Source of the DNA: Lachnospiraceae bacterium
GTDB lineage: Bacteria > Bacillota > Clostridia > Lachnospirales > Lachnospiraceae
Reading direction: 5' to 3'
DNA length: 64,000 nt
NCBI GenBank assembly: GCA_017396555.1
Contig: JAFQLS010000014.1
Span: 39,747-103,746 of the forward strand
Shown here: piece after piece, positions 44,121 to 54,200 of the stretch
Layout of the letters: each line of letters begins with the position of its first letter
Position numbering within the stretch: position 1 is the stretch's first letter
Notes under the pieces: generated by a model
The model's input: the letters and a program-made list of their open reading frames with translations, nothing else
The model's database searches: none
Told to the model about the DNA's origin: nothing
Translations under genes and position numbers: made by a program

Positions 44121-46907
44121 TTAAAATATACTCTTCTTTATTTGTTTTACGCCTTCATTCACTTGAGCAATAAGTAATTCAGTCTTATCCCTAATCTTAG
44201 AAATATCTCCGTCTCTTGCTGCAAACTCTAATTCCTTTGCCAATTCACTATCTCTGTCATTTCCAAGGAATTGTAGTACACTCTTTAGTCCGTGCACTTT
44301 AATCTCATATTGTTTCAAAGTATCCGGATTCTCTATATCAGCATAATATTTTCTAATTTCGTCAATGGTTGCAGGAGTTTCATCCTTATATTCCTTAAGA
44401 ATTTCAAATAAAATATCCTCTGTTGGAAAATGAAGCATTGCCTTTTCCCAATCAAAGCCTTGTATCTGCACAAGCTTAGTTTCATATGTTGTCGTTTCTT
44501 CTTTCACTATCTTTTCTTCCGGCAATAACTCCTCGATAAGTTCTTCCAGCTTACTTGGTGTAATTGGTTTTGACAAATACTGCGCAAACCCCTCCTTCAT
44601 ATACATTTCTTTTACACCAACTATGGCATTTGCAGTAAGGGCAACAACCGGTGTATCCTTATTAAGATTTCCCTCTAAGGTTTTCATTTTGTTAAAGGTT
44701 TCCACTCCATCCATTTGTGGCATCATATGATCCATAAAAATAATATCAAACTTGATTTTCTTTACAAGTTCCAGACATCTGAACCCACTTTCTGCCATTA
44801 CAATCCTAAGTCTTGTATTTTTAAGCAACGAAGCAAACACCTTTCTATTGATGAGATTATCATCAACCACCATAACAATTGCATTTTTTGTAAGAAGTGT
44901 TTGCCTTGAGGCATCTGACGAATTCTTGTGTTTATGCTCAAGCGAGCCCATAGGTGTATTATCCACAATTTTTTGAATGATTTCAAAACTAAAACAGCTT
45001 CCCTCTCCATACTTGCTTCTAACCTTAATCTCACTATCCATAAGCTCAAGCAATTGAAATGTAATATTCATTCCAAGACCGGTTCCCTCAATTTTTCTAT
45101 TCTTTTGAGCATCAAATCTTTCATACGCATTAAACAGTCTTGACATATCTTCCTGTTTAATTCCAATACCTGTATCCTCAACCTCAAATACTAATGCGAA
45201 TTCCTGTCCCCAGTTAGAAGATTTTACACGTAAAGTAACACTACCTTTATCTGTATACTTGGCAGCATTAGACAAAAGATTATTAAGAACCTGTTTGATT
45301 TTCATATCATCGCCATAAAGCACGGCCGGGATGTTCTCATCAATATCAACAACAAATTTAAGTCCCTTAGCCTCAGTTCTTACCTTTGTCATTCTTATCA
45401 ATTCTCTAAACAGCTTAGCCGGCTCATAATTTGCACATGCTAACGTCATTCTTCCCGACTCAATTTTAGACAAATCAAGCACTTCATTTACGATTTCAAG
45501 AAGACCATATGCCGAATTTTCAATATCTGTAGCATATTCCTTTATGTTATCTTCGCTACTTTCCCTAAGAATCATTTCATTCATACCTATTACTGCATTA
45601 ATAGGTGTCCTTATCTCATGAGACATCTTTGCAAGGAAAATACTCTTAGCAGAATTAGCTGCAATAGCTTCTTCCTTAGCTATACTAAGCTCCTCATTCT
45701 TTTTTTCTATCATTATAACTTCATTCTTAAGAAGTTTTGCATTTTCCTCCAAACTTGCTGAATATATTCTGATTAATCTGATAATATGTGAAATAAGCAT
45801 TATAGAACAGAAAATAGTAGCTCCATATCTACTATATTTCTCTATATGTTCAAGTTTTAATGTATGGCTATGGGAAATATCAACAATACCGCATATTCCC
45901 ATAATAAACAGTGCCACAAACTCCAGTCTGTATACAATTCGCCTGTTTTTCTTATATAACCTGATAAATTCTATTAATATAATAACAATTGATAAAAACA
46001 AAATGCCATGCGAAAAGATAGCCATATCCATAAAATCAACTGTACCTGACAATTGTAACGAAACCTGCACCAAAGCATTTAATATAGAAACGAACAACAG
46101 GATTTTCATTGTCTTTGTTTTGCCTGCCAAAAATCCTTTTTCAAAATACGGAATAAAGAATAACGGAAACAGCATCAATATCAAAAATACCATCACTGAA
46201 TACAGCGTCTGATTACCATAAAAAATGTTCATGGCTTTGGTCTCTATCGCATAATACACCGAAGATAAAATACTATAAATGCCCACATACTCCATGCCAT
46301 ATGTACTCTGCTTGTAATATCTTTGTGCCAATGCAAGCAGGATAAATACGGCGCCGTCAATAAGCATTATAATCGCACACAAAAATCTGAGCAGGTTGTT
46401 AATAAGAAGATGCAAAATCGCTTCATCTCTGTCTGCAATTATCATATCATCTATACATGCTGCATAATCATTATATGGCGAAACAAGCTCTATCCTTATA
46501 TTTCCATCCTTCATATCAAGTGGAATATCTATAAAATTAGTCACACTACCCGGTGTTTTTCCAAATGTTCGCTTATCATTAACTCCAAATTCATAAATAT
46601 CCTCGCCATCTATATATACTCTCATATTTTTATCAGCAGTCAGGAATGATAAACATTTTCCGGCATATTTTTCAGGAATAACATTTTCAATAACAATCAT
46701 TTCATCCTTATCACATGGTTCATAATAAGGTAAAGCTATATCACTTTTTGAACCATCTTCTCTGATTAATGTCCATCCTTCGTTAAACGGAAGCAATTCC
46801 TGATTGTACAAAGTAACTATCTGTATGTCAAAGACATTGATTATGTATACTGTTAAAGCTATAAACAAAGCTAATATAAGCCATGTACAATATCTTAATT
46901 TTTTCAT
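44121..46907 (-). CDS. hybrid sensor histidine kinase with receiver and HPt domains
   Basis: 928 residues from ATG 46907 (AGGTG upstream). One N-terminal helix, an extracellular beta domain (about 30-165) like 7TMR-DISM, seven further helices (about 165-380), a coiled linker, HisKA with His430 in SHEIRTPINAVIG, HATPase with LNNLLSNAAKYTDKG and EGTGLGMN, a receiver with DD...Asp726 in FMDHMMPQMDG, and a C-terminal HPt with His872 in KVHGLKS. A complete internal phosphorelay is thus present; no separate response regulator gene is adjacent, so phosphate may pass to a distant one. The signal is unknown; some DISM domains bind carbohydrates. It is divergent from the LytTR gene. Confidence 0.88.
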   Translation of the reverse strand: MKKLRYCTWLILALFIALTVYIINVFDIQIVTLYNQELLPFNEGWTLIREDGSKSDIALPYYEPCDKDEMIVIENVIPEKYAGKCLSFLTADKNMRVYIDGEDIYEFGVNDKRTFGKTPGSVTNFIDIPLDMKDGNIRIELVSPYNDYAACIDDMIIADRDEAILHLLINNLLRFLCAIIMLIDGAVFILLALAQRYYKQSTYGMEYVGIYSILSSVYYAIETKAMNIFYGNQTLYSVMVFLILMLFPLFFIPYFEKGFLAGKTKTMKILLFVSILNALVQVSLQLSGTVDFMDMAIFSHGILFLSIVIILIEFIRLYKKNRRIVYRLEFVALFIMGICGIVDISHSHTLKLEHIEKYSRYGATIFCSIMLISHIIRLIRIYSASLEENAKLLKNEVIMIEKKNEELSIAKEEAIAANSAKSIFLAKMSHEIRTPINAVIGMNEMILRESSEDNIKEYATDIENSAYGLLEIVNEVLDLSKIESGRMTLACANYEPAKLFRELIRMTKVRTEAKGLKFVVDIDENIPAVLYGDDMKIKQVLNNLLSNAAKYTDKGSVTLRVKSSNWGQEFALVFEVEDTGIGIKQEDMSRLFNAYERFDAQKNRKIEGTGLGMNITFQLLELMDSEIKVRSKYGEGSCFSFEIIQKIVDNTPMGSLEHKHKNSSDASRQTLLTKNAIVMVVDDNLINRKVFASLLKNTRLRIVMAESGFRCLELVKKIKFDIIFMDHMMPQMDGVETFNKMKTLEGNLNKDTPVVALTANAIVGVKEMYMKEGFAQYLSKPITPSKLEELIEELLPEEKIVKEETTTYETKLVQIQGFDWEKAMLHFPTEDILFEILKEYKDETPATIDEIRKYYADIENPDTLKQYEIKVHGLKSVLQFLGNDRDSELAKELEFAARDGDISKIRDKTELLIAQVNEGVKQIKKSIF

Positions 46908-46950
46908 CAATTTCACCTGCCAAAATCGCCAAATTTCTACTTTATAATTC

Positions 46951-46979
46951 ATTATACTATAACAAAAATCCATTGCATA
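46951..46979 (-). promoter_or_regulatory. possible promoter of the hybrid kinase gene
   Basis: Minus-strand TATAAT at 46951-46956; the -35 region 17 bases away (TATGCA, 46974-46979) is poor, which would fit activator dependence. Confidence 0.4.
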
Positions 46980-47001
46980 GTAGTATTTTGTTCTACTTTC
47001 A

Positions 47002-47037
47002 TTTGTGCAATCTATGTTTAATTTTGTGCAATCTATG
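47002..47037 (+). promoter_or_regulatory. LytTR-type operator: two 15-bp direct repeats, 21-bp period
   Basis: TTTGTGCAATCTATG occurs exactly at 47002-47016 and again at 47023-47037. The 21-bp offset is two helical turns, as in AgrA/ComE/LytR binding sites. The second copy ends 9 bases before the -35 of the LytTR gene, a classic activator position, and both copies lie in the divergent region with the hybrid kinase. Confidence 0.8.
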
Positions 47038-47046
47038 CAAACCTGC

Positions 47047-47074
47047 TTGCATTTTAATAAAACGTAAGTAAAAT
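47047..47074 (+). promoter_or_regulatory. promoter of the LytTR operon
   Basis: TTGCAT (47047-47052), 16-base spacer, TAAAAT (47069-47074), about 40 bases before the start of the LytTR gene. Confidence 0.5.
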
Positions 47075-47114
47075 GATATTATCGATATCGAATCTTAAGT
47101 AAAGGAGTGTGATT

Positions 47115-47564
47115 ATGAAGGTCAAATTACTAATTAGCGAAAATCGCATTGCTGAAATAACCGGAAAATTAGCCGCTCTCGGAATAGAGATTGACGATGA
47201 TGCTGATTTGGTTCTTATGGAAAGAAACAAATTCATCAGTCATCTTCCCGTAAAAGATGATAAGGGAGAACGTTATAACATACCGGTTGAAAATATTGTT
47301 TATCTTGAAAGCTACAGTCACAACGTTGAAATTCACACAACAGATGCCTGTTACAAATCAAGCGAACGATTGTACCAGCTATACAGTATGCTTGATCCAC
47401 AAAAATTTCTCAGAATAAGCAATTCAGTAATTATTTCGAGATACCATGTAAAAAAAATCAAGCCTGCTCTGTCTATGAAGTTTGTATTAACGCTCTCAGA
47501 CGGAACTCTGGTCGATGTAACAAGAAGCTATTACAATATTTTCAAAGAATTTTTTAATATTTAG
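47115..47564 (+). CDS. LytTR-domain transcriptional regulator (no receiver domain)
   Basis: About 149 residues from ATG 47115, with AAAGGAG 7 bases upstream; an in-frame GTG two codons earlier is less well placed. An N-terminal part of about 45 residues is too short for a receiver domain. Residues about 50-149 form a LytTR DNA-binding domain: IVYLESYSHNVEIHT, SSERLYQLYSML, FLRISNSVIISRYHVKKI. Such small LytTR proteins are often paired with membrane proteins that hold them inactive. Here a two-helix membrane protein follows 12 bases later, and a matching direct-repeat operator lies upstream, so positive autoregulation is likely. Confidence 0.87.
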   Translation: MKVKLLISENRIAEITGKLAALGIEIDDDADLVLMERNKFISHLPVKDDKGERYNIPVENIVYLESYSHNVEIHTTDACYKSSERLYQLYSMLDPQKFLRISNSVIISRYHVKKIKPALSMKFVLTLSDGTLVDVTRSYYNIFKEFFNI

Positions 47565-47576
47565 GAGGTAAAATTT

Positions 47577-48599
47577 ATGAGCAAAATAGTAGTAGCACCT
47601 ATTTTATTACTATTAATAGCAGCAGTTTCTGCTGTAGTTCTATTCGTTATATATTTAATAGTCTATAGAATAAATATCAATAAAGCTTTAAAGGAAAACA
47701 ACGGAAAACATATAGCTCTTCCTGACGTACAGAGTATAGTTGCAATAATACTGATATTAATTTTGTTTTTCAACATTTTTTCTTTAAAATCGCAGCTTAC
47801 AGAATTACAAAATAATATGGATACATTCCGATCTAATACATCACAAAAAATAAGCAATTTGCAGGATACAGTTAACGATTTATATAATCTTACAAAAAAA
47901 GAAAACTCTCTTATTTCAAATTATGAATTTGAAACACTTAATTTCAACACAGAAAAAATGACTGTTGATATAAAGTTTATGATTACACTTAAAAACTTCA
48001 ACGATAAGACTACTGTATCAGTAAGCATTGGCGACAAAACAATTAAATTAAATAATTCATCTACCGGAATTTTTAGCGGAACTATTAATATTAGTATATT
48101 TGACAATATAACCGATGCTACAGTATTTATTTCGGACGGAACCACAACTCAATCCGAAATACTTAGCGATGTTAATCTGGAGTATATATGGATGAAACAC
48201 ATTCCATCTATTGACGCTGACTTTTATTCAGATTTAACTTATAAGAATGGCAAAGTGTATTTTAACGATAATATATTATACATTTTCTTAAACAATCCTG
48301 ATAAGCATCGTTTTACGGATTTGTATGTTGAAATATTTGTTGATAATAAATCTCTCAAAAAAATAGATATAGATTATTCTAATCTAAAAGAAGACTATGA
48401 GGTTAAATTTAAGGATCCAGTTGAAGTTCCTAACTCCGATAGCATAATTGATATTTATGTCATGGGTACAGACAGTGCAGGGATAACCCATAAATATATA
48501 GTATTTTCAGGTAATGAATATAGTTCTGTAGTTTATGATTCATCTGAAGTTCTTTACGATAGTGATGGAAGCAGATTAACTGAGGATATTTTAAAATAA
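47577..48599 (+). CDS. membrane protein of unknown function, partner of the LytTR regulator
   Basis: 340 residues with AGGAGG before the ATG. Two membrane helices (about 7-28 and 49-68), then a coiled coil (about 70-110: LKSQLTELQNNMDTF, QKISNLQDTVNDLYN), then an extracytoplasmic beta-rich region (about 115-340) that looks like two immunoglobulin-like domains. I do not recognise the family. Position and spacing suggest it is co-expressed with, and may sense a signal for or inhibit, the LytTR protein. It ends at a bidirectional terminator. Confidence 0.7.
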   Translation: MSKIVVAPILLLLIAAVSAVVLFVIYLIVYRININKALKENNGKHIALPDVQSIVAIILILILFFNIFSLKSQLTELQNNMDTFRSNTSQKISNLQDTVNDLYNLTKKENSLISNYEFETLNFNTEKMTVDIKFMITLKNFNDKTTVSVSIGDKTIKLNNSSTGIFSGTINISIFDNITDATVFISDGTTTQSEILSDVNLEYIWMKHIPSIDADFYSDLTYKNGKVYFNDNILYIFLNNPDKHRFTDLYVEIFVDNKSLKKIDIDYSNLKEDYEVKFKDPVEVPNSDSIIDIYVMGTDSAGITHKYIVFSGNEYSSVVYDSSEVLYDSDGSRLTEDILK

Positions 48600-48638
48600 C
48601 ATTCAAAATTTTGTACTCAATGGATTTATACATCATAA

Positions 48639-48674
48639 AAGATGCACAGTTTTCTATACCAAACTGTGCATCTT
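48639..48674. terminator. bidirectional terminator
   Basis: AAGATGCACAGTTT (48639-48652) and its exact complement (48661-48674) with an eight-base loop lie between convergent genes. Confidence 0.88.
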
Positions 48675-48678
48675 AAAC

Positions 48679-49179
48679 TTATATTCTATCTCTTAACCAT
48701 TTCAAAAACATAGTATCCCTACATGTCCACTGCTCTGTCATAAGTCTTTCATTTGTTTCTATAATATCTGACAGCTCTGCCCATTCAAGACGATATCCTT
48801 GCTTTTTCTCATTTTCTGTTAAAGCTAATTCTATTGTTTCATCCTTCACATCACAAAAATAAAAATACGAATGAGCTATGTACTTATATCCTTTTTGAAA
48901 AGAATCTTCTCTTATTTCCTGAACTTCACCTATAAACTCTATGGAATCCTCTATGACAAACAGACCAGTTTCTTCCAGCACTTCTCTTTTCAATGCTTCC
49001 ACAAATGTTTCATCCTTTTCGACGCCACCACCGGGAATCTTGTAAATTCCCTCATTTCCCCTTTGCATCGCCCACAAATCATCTTTTTTTATCAATGCCC
49101 TGACTCCAAATCTCTCATTAAGTGGCATGGAATCATCATAATTTTTCTTATCTATTGTAAATAATATCTTCTCTTCCAT
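48679..49179 (-). CDS. Nudix hydrolase
   Basis: The Nudix box GGVEKDETFVEALKREVLEE (about 50-69), followed by TG, matches GX5EX7REUXEEXGU. Members hydrolyse nucleoside diphosphates linked to another moiety; the substrate is unknown. ATG 49179 is chosen (166 residues) because GGAGG lies 8 bases before it; the ATG five codons earlier overlaps the end of the WYL gene and lacks a site. It is last in a DegV-WYL-Nudix gene string. Confidence 0.9.
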   Translation of the reverse strand: MEEKILFTIDKKNYDDSMPLNERFGVRALIKKDDLWAMQRGNEGIYKIPGGGVEKDETFVEALKREVLEETGLFVIEDSIEFIGEVQEIREDSFQKGYKYIAHSYFYFCDVKDETIELALTENEKKQGYRLEWAELSDIIETNERLMTEQWTCRDTMFLKWLRDRI

Positions 49180-49183
49180 TTTG

Positions 49184-50176
49184 TCAGCCTCCATACTGTC
49201 TATGTAATCTTACGGCTTCACCTCGCATCTGTTCCACAACACTCTCAGGTCCGACAATCCTTACAGCTTCTCCAAGTGCAAATACCCATGCCATAAATTG
49301 TTTACTAACTGCCACATTAACGTTCACCGTAAAATGTTCGTCATCTATTTTTATAAGTGATACTTCTTTTCCAAATCTGTCAATAATAACTCCAGCCATT
49401 TCATTTTTACATTCAAGCTTGACCGTCTGCTCATTTCCTCCAAACATACCAAAGGTTTTCTTTGCATACACTGCCATATCAAATTGTTTAAATACTTCTT
49501 TACCCTCGCGTTTGCTGTCTAAAACTGAACAATTAATCATCTTGTCCACTCTAAAATGCTTTATCTTCTCTTCGTGGCTATCATATGCAATCATATAATA
49601 GTTCTCATCATCCCACGATAATGCCCACGGACTTACCTCATAATATGCTCCAGCTCTACGAAGCTCCATTTCCTTCTTAATGTTCCATTGAAAATACTGA
49701 AACGATATTTTGTTATTAGAACCTATCGCCTCGTGAATTAAGTCAACATTATAATAGATCTTTTCATTTATGGTCTTAACACGTTCCGAAACAAATACCT
49801 GTCTTTGTAGCTTAGATGCTTCATACTTACTTGCAAAGCTCTCTATTTTATTAATTAATTCTCTGGATTTTTTTGTAGTAATAAATTTTGCAGACTGAAC
49901 CGAATCAATCAAAAGCTTAAGTTCTGCTAACTCAAACTGACGATTACCCACACTATATTCAAATGTTCTATTCCTCTTAACACCAATAATATCCATCCCA
50001 TATTGGTTAAGGACCTCTATGTCATCATAAATACTTTTTCGTTCCGCACTAATACCATATGCAGCAAGAGATGACAAAATTTCAGACATAGTTATACTAT
50101 GTGTGTCATCTGTTTTCTCCAGCAAAATCTTCATTAAATATAAAACTTTTAGTTTCTGATTACTACTTTTTGCCAT
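49184..50176 (-). CDS. WYL-domain transcriptional regulator
   Basis: 330 residues from ATG 50176, which has GGAGG at the right distance; the longer frame overlaps degV and is rejected. The N-terminal HTH (about 5-65) contains SAERKSIYDDIEVLNQYG, a YafY/DeoR-type helix-turn-helix. Residues about 130-245 form the WYL domain with SPWALSWDDENYYMIAYD and IKHFRVDKM, and a C-terminal WCX-like part follows. WYL domains bind nucleic acid or small ligands and many such regulators respond to stress or DNA damage. The target is unknown. Confidence 0.88.
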   Translation of the reverse strand: MAKSSNQKLKVLYLMKILLEKTDDTHSITMSEILSSLAAYGISAERKSIYDDIEVLNQYGMDIIGVKRNRTFEYSVGNRQFELAELKLLIDSVQSAKFITTKKSRELINKIESFASKYEASKLQRQVFVSERVKTINEKIYYNVDLIHEAIGSNNKISFQYFQWNIKKEMELRRAGAYYEVSPWALSWDDENYYMIAYDSHEEKIKHFRVDKMINCSVLDSKREGKEVFKQFDMAVYAKKTFGMFGGNEQTVKLECKNEMAGVIIDRFGKEVSLIKIDDEHFTVNVNVAVSKQFMAWVFALGEAVRIVGPESVVEQMRGEAVRLHRQYGG

Positions 50177-50204
50177 ATTACCTCCATTCGAGATATCAAA
50201 TAAC

Positions 50205-51083
50205 CTATTTCCCTTTAGGCTTACACGAAAGCCCCACTCCAAGCGCTCCTTCTCCTGTGTGACACGAAATACCGAGTGATAAATTATCACATAATATCTC
50301 CATCTCCGGGAAACATTCCTGTATCTGCGAAATCCAATCCTGTGTTGTTACTTCATCAGCACTTGATGCAGCTAATAAATACACGTCTCCGTTTTCGTAC
50401 TGTTCTTTATATGTCGTCTCAAAATCATTTTTTATAGCCTCAAGCATTTCTTTTCTAACTTTATGCATTCCACGGCATTTTCTATATGTTTCAAGAACTC
50501 CAACATCAAATTTAAGTACAGGTTTAATATTTAACATATTACCTATTGCTGCTGTAGCAGGTGTAATTCTTCCACCCTTTTTCAAGTACTCAAGAGTTTC
50601 AACTCCAAGATATATAACCATTTCTTCTTTTGAAGACTCTAATATATTTTTAATTTCTTCTGCACTATACCCTTCTTCTGTAAGCTCAATAGCGTCAAGT
50701 ATTGATCTGTGAAGCGGAGTCGAAATTCTTCCATTATCTACAACATATACCTTGCCTTCAAACTCTTCATCCATAGCAAGCATCATAGCTGTATTACACG
50801 AACCACTAAGACCACTGCTCATAGGTATATATAGTATATTTTCATACTCTTCAAGACATTTTCTCCACAAATTCATAACCTCATCCGGCGATGGCTGAGA
50901 TGTGGTTACTTTCTTTCCGCTATTTAATTGTTCAAAAAAATCCTCTCTTGTTATAGACACTTCTTCATAATAGCATTTATCTTCAATATAAAATGGCATA
51001 GGTAGTACTACAATCCCTAATTTTTCTGCTTCTTTATGACTTATTCCACTATGACTATCTGTCACAATTCCAATCTTTTTCAT
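50205..51083 (-). CDS. DegV-family fatty-acid-binding protein
   Basis: 292 residues. N-terminal IGIVTDSHSGIS, the middle TTSQPSPDE and IPMSSGLSGSCNTA, and a C-terminal ISCHTGEGALGVG with the family HTGPG-like loop. DegV/FakB proteins hold a fatty acid for phosphorylation by FakA; FakA is not in this window. It precedes the WYL gene by 28 bases. Confidence 0.92.
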   Translation of the reverse strand: MKKIGIVTDSHSGISHKEAEKLGIVVLPMPFYIEDKCYYEEVSITREDFFEQLNSGKKVTTSQPSPDEVMNLWRKCLEEYENILYIPMSSGLSGSCNTAMMLAMDEEFEGKVYVVDNGRISTPLHRSILDAIELTEEGYSAEEIKNILESSKEEMVIYLGVETLEYLKKGGRITPATAAIGNMLNIKPVLKFDVGVLETYRKCRGMHKVRKEMLEAIKNDFETTYKEQYENGDVYLLAASSADEVTTQDWISQIQECFPEMEILCDNLSLGISCHTGEGALGVGLSCKPKGK

Positions 51084-51134
51084 TTATAATCTCCATTTCA
51101 TTACATTTCATATACAATTTAATCCATACAATGT

Positions 51135-51163
51135 ATTATACCTCTATATTACCCTATCTACAA
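51135..51163 (-). promoter_or_regulatory. promoter of the degV gene
   Basis: Minus-strand TTGTAG (51158-51163), 17-base spacer, TATAAT (51135-51140). Confidence 0.55.
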
Positions 51164-51201
51164 GTAAATAAATCATAAACTTTACTTTGATAAGCAAGTA
51201 A

Positions 51202-51231
51202 AAGGTTCCGCAGATTAAACTACGGAACCTT
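51202..51231 (-). terminator. terminator after the pullulanase gene
   Basis: AAGGTTCCG (51202-51210) pairs with CGGAACCTT (51223-51231), extended by AG/CT pairs; CTTTTACTT follows on the minus strand. Confidence 0.75.
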
Positions 51232-51242
51232 GAACTCATTAA

Positions 51243-54200
51243 CTATTTCTTTGTTGTTTTTACTGAAACATTACTGTATCCACTATATTTTTTAGTCTTG
51301 CCATTTTTCTTATAAGCTCTTATTCTGAACTGGTACTTAGTGTTCTTCTTAAGCTTTGTTACCTTGAAGCTGGTTGTCTTCTTCTTAGTAATTGTCTTAA
51401 TTGTTTTCCACTTCTTACCCTTCTTCTGCTGAATTACATATCCATCAGCACTGGTATTCTTTGTCCACTTAAGAGTAATTGTCTTAGCTGTCTTTTTAGC
51501 TGCTTTGAAGCTCTTAACATTTGAAGGTAATGTCTTAGTAGTCTTATTTACATAAGCACTATATACCTTTGTACTACCACTTGTCTTGTATGCTCTAATT
51601 CTAAATTTGTAGCTTGTTGAAGCTTTTAATCCTGTAACCTTATAGCTAACAGTCTTATTAGATGTGATAGTCTTAATTGTTGTCCATTTGCCTTTCTTGT
51701 ACTGCTGAATCTGATATCCTGTAGCACTGGTATTCTTTGTCCACTTAAGTGTTGCGCTTGTTGCCTTAACGCTACTTACCTTAACACCCTTCATTGCGTT
51801 AACCTTAACTGTAGGTGTAACTGCCGGTGGTGGAGTTACTGTTTCATTCTTCTTGTATACATATGTTACTACAATATCTTCTTCAGTAATTATTCCTGTA
51901 GCATTAGAAGGCATTGTCTTAAGTGTATAACCTTCAATGTTAATATTTGCTGTAGTATATTCTTCTCCAACTCTTCCAATCATATCATAATCAGCAAATA
52001 ATTTACCATTTTCATCTACATACTTAACGTATACTTTACCTTTAACAACTTCATTATTCGATATTAATTCTTCATTTTTAACATATACAGATTCAAGATC
52101 AACAGTATCACCCTTAACAAGCACCATTGTTGAAATAGCCGGAACTGTTACATTACCATTTGTCACTACATCAAGTACATCTGTACCAGCTTTCTTATCA
52201 TTTACACACACCTTCCATGTACCTGCACTTGCACCCTTGTCGTATATCGATACATTCTTAGCTGACTTGCCTCTGTTGTAGATGATAACAATTTCATCTG
52301 CCACTTCATCTGCTATAGATGCTTTACCATTAATCTTAAACATAACGGTATCATCATCAACATATATAGATTCTACATTGCTGTTAACTTCTGTCTTAGT
52401 TGTTAATCTTAATGCTGCATGGTTCTTTCTAAATTCAATCAGACCCTTATAGTAATCTCTTACATTTTGGTAATCTGTTGAAGATAAGTCGCCCCATTTA
52501 AGACTATTTACATAATCAGGTACATTGTAGCTGTTATGAATAATATTACCCTGGTTATCCACCTTAGTTCTTAACATTTCTTCACCGGCATGTATAAGCG
52601 GAATACCCTCTGCAAGCATGTACATTGAAGCTGCAAGATTATTCATCTTAATTCTATTTGCCTCTGACTGATTCTTAGTTGTAGCATTTATCTTATCCTT
52701 AAGTGTATAGTTATCATGACATGATGCATAGTTAATAACCTGTGTAGGATTCTGTATCCAGCTTGTATTTGCTGTAAAGCAGTTCATAAGTGTTCCTGTC
52801 GGATCACCTTCTGTAGCTCCCTGAATGAATCCCCATGATACTTCATCATTTTTACCTTTGATAAAATCTCTAAATGTATCACTAAAATATGCAAAGTTTG
52901 GTGTGTGGCTTGCATTCTGCTGTGTTGCCATAATTGTATTAGATGGTTCTACTGCTGTACCCATTGTCCATCCTTCACCATAGAAGATTACATTCGGATG
53001 AGTCTTATGAACTTCATTAACTACCATATTAATTGTCTCTGCATCAAGAAGACCTACAAGGTCAAATCTAAATCCATCGATATGGTATTCATCTGCCCAA
53101 TATTTTACAGAGTCAACAATGTATTTTCTTACCATTACTCTCTCTGAAGCTGTATCGTTACCACAGCCTGAACCATTTGAATAACTTCCATCCGCATTAG
53201 TTCTTGAGAAGTAATTTGGAACTGTATTGTTGAAACAGAAATCACCTGCATTATATACGTGATTATACACAACGTCCATAATTACGTTGATATTATTCTG
53301 ATGTAATGTCTGAACCATCTTCTTCATTTCTGTTACTCTGACATTACCATCATATGGATTAGTTGAGTATGAACCCTCCGGTACATTGTAGTTAACAGGG
53401 TCATATCCCCAGTTGAACTGTTTATCCGGATTTGCTGCCTTTTCCTGTTCTGTCATTGTCTCATCTATCGAACCAAAATCGTAAGATGGTAATAAATGAA
53501 CATGTGTAATTCCCAAATCCTTCATATGATCAAGACCGGTTGATATGCCTTCACTATTCTTTGTTCCCGTCTCTGTTAGACCAAGGAATTTACCTTTCCA
53601 CTCATCTCTTACTCCAGATTCCTCATCAATTGATAAATCTCTTACATGTAACTCATAGATAATAGCATCTGTATATGACATACCTGCGTTAGGGCTCTTA
53701 TCATTTTCCCAGCCCTCAGGATCAGTATCATCAAGATCCACTACCATAGCTCTTTTACCATTAGCACCTGTGGTTCTTGCATATGGATCACATACTTCAT
53801 TAACTTTACCGTTAACTTCTACCAGGTATGTATAGTACTTATTCTTTAAATCTCCTTCAACTTCAAATGTCCATACACCAGTTTCATCTTTTGTAGCGTC
53901 ACTCGTTTGTAGTGGCCATTTGCCAGCCTCATCTTCCGCTGCAGAGCCATGATCATATATCTTAAGATTAACTCTTAGCGCTGTAGGAGCCCACAATTTA
54001 AAAGTTGTCTTCTCTGATGTATATGTTGCACCAAGATCGTCACCGGTATAAGTAAAAGCGTCCTTAAATTCATCTGTATTGTAAACATTTGGAAATCTTG
54101 CCAGGAATTTATTACCACCATATGTAACTCTATATGACTGGCACAAAGCCTGAGCAGTCGTCATATTTTTAGCTTTTACTGCTTCGTCTATTGATAACAC

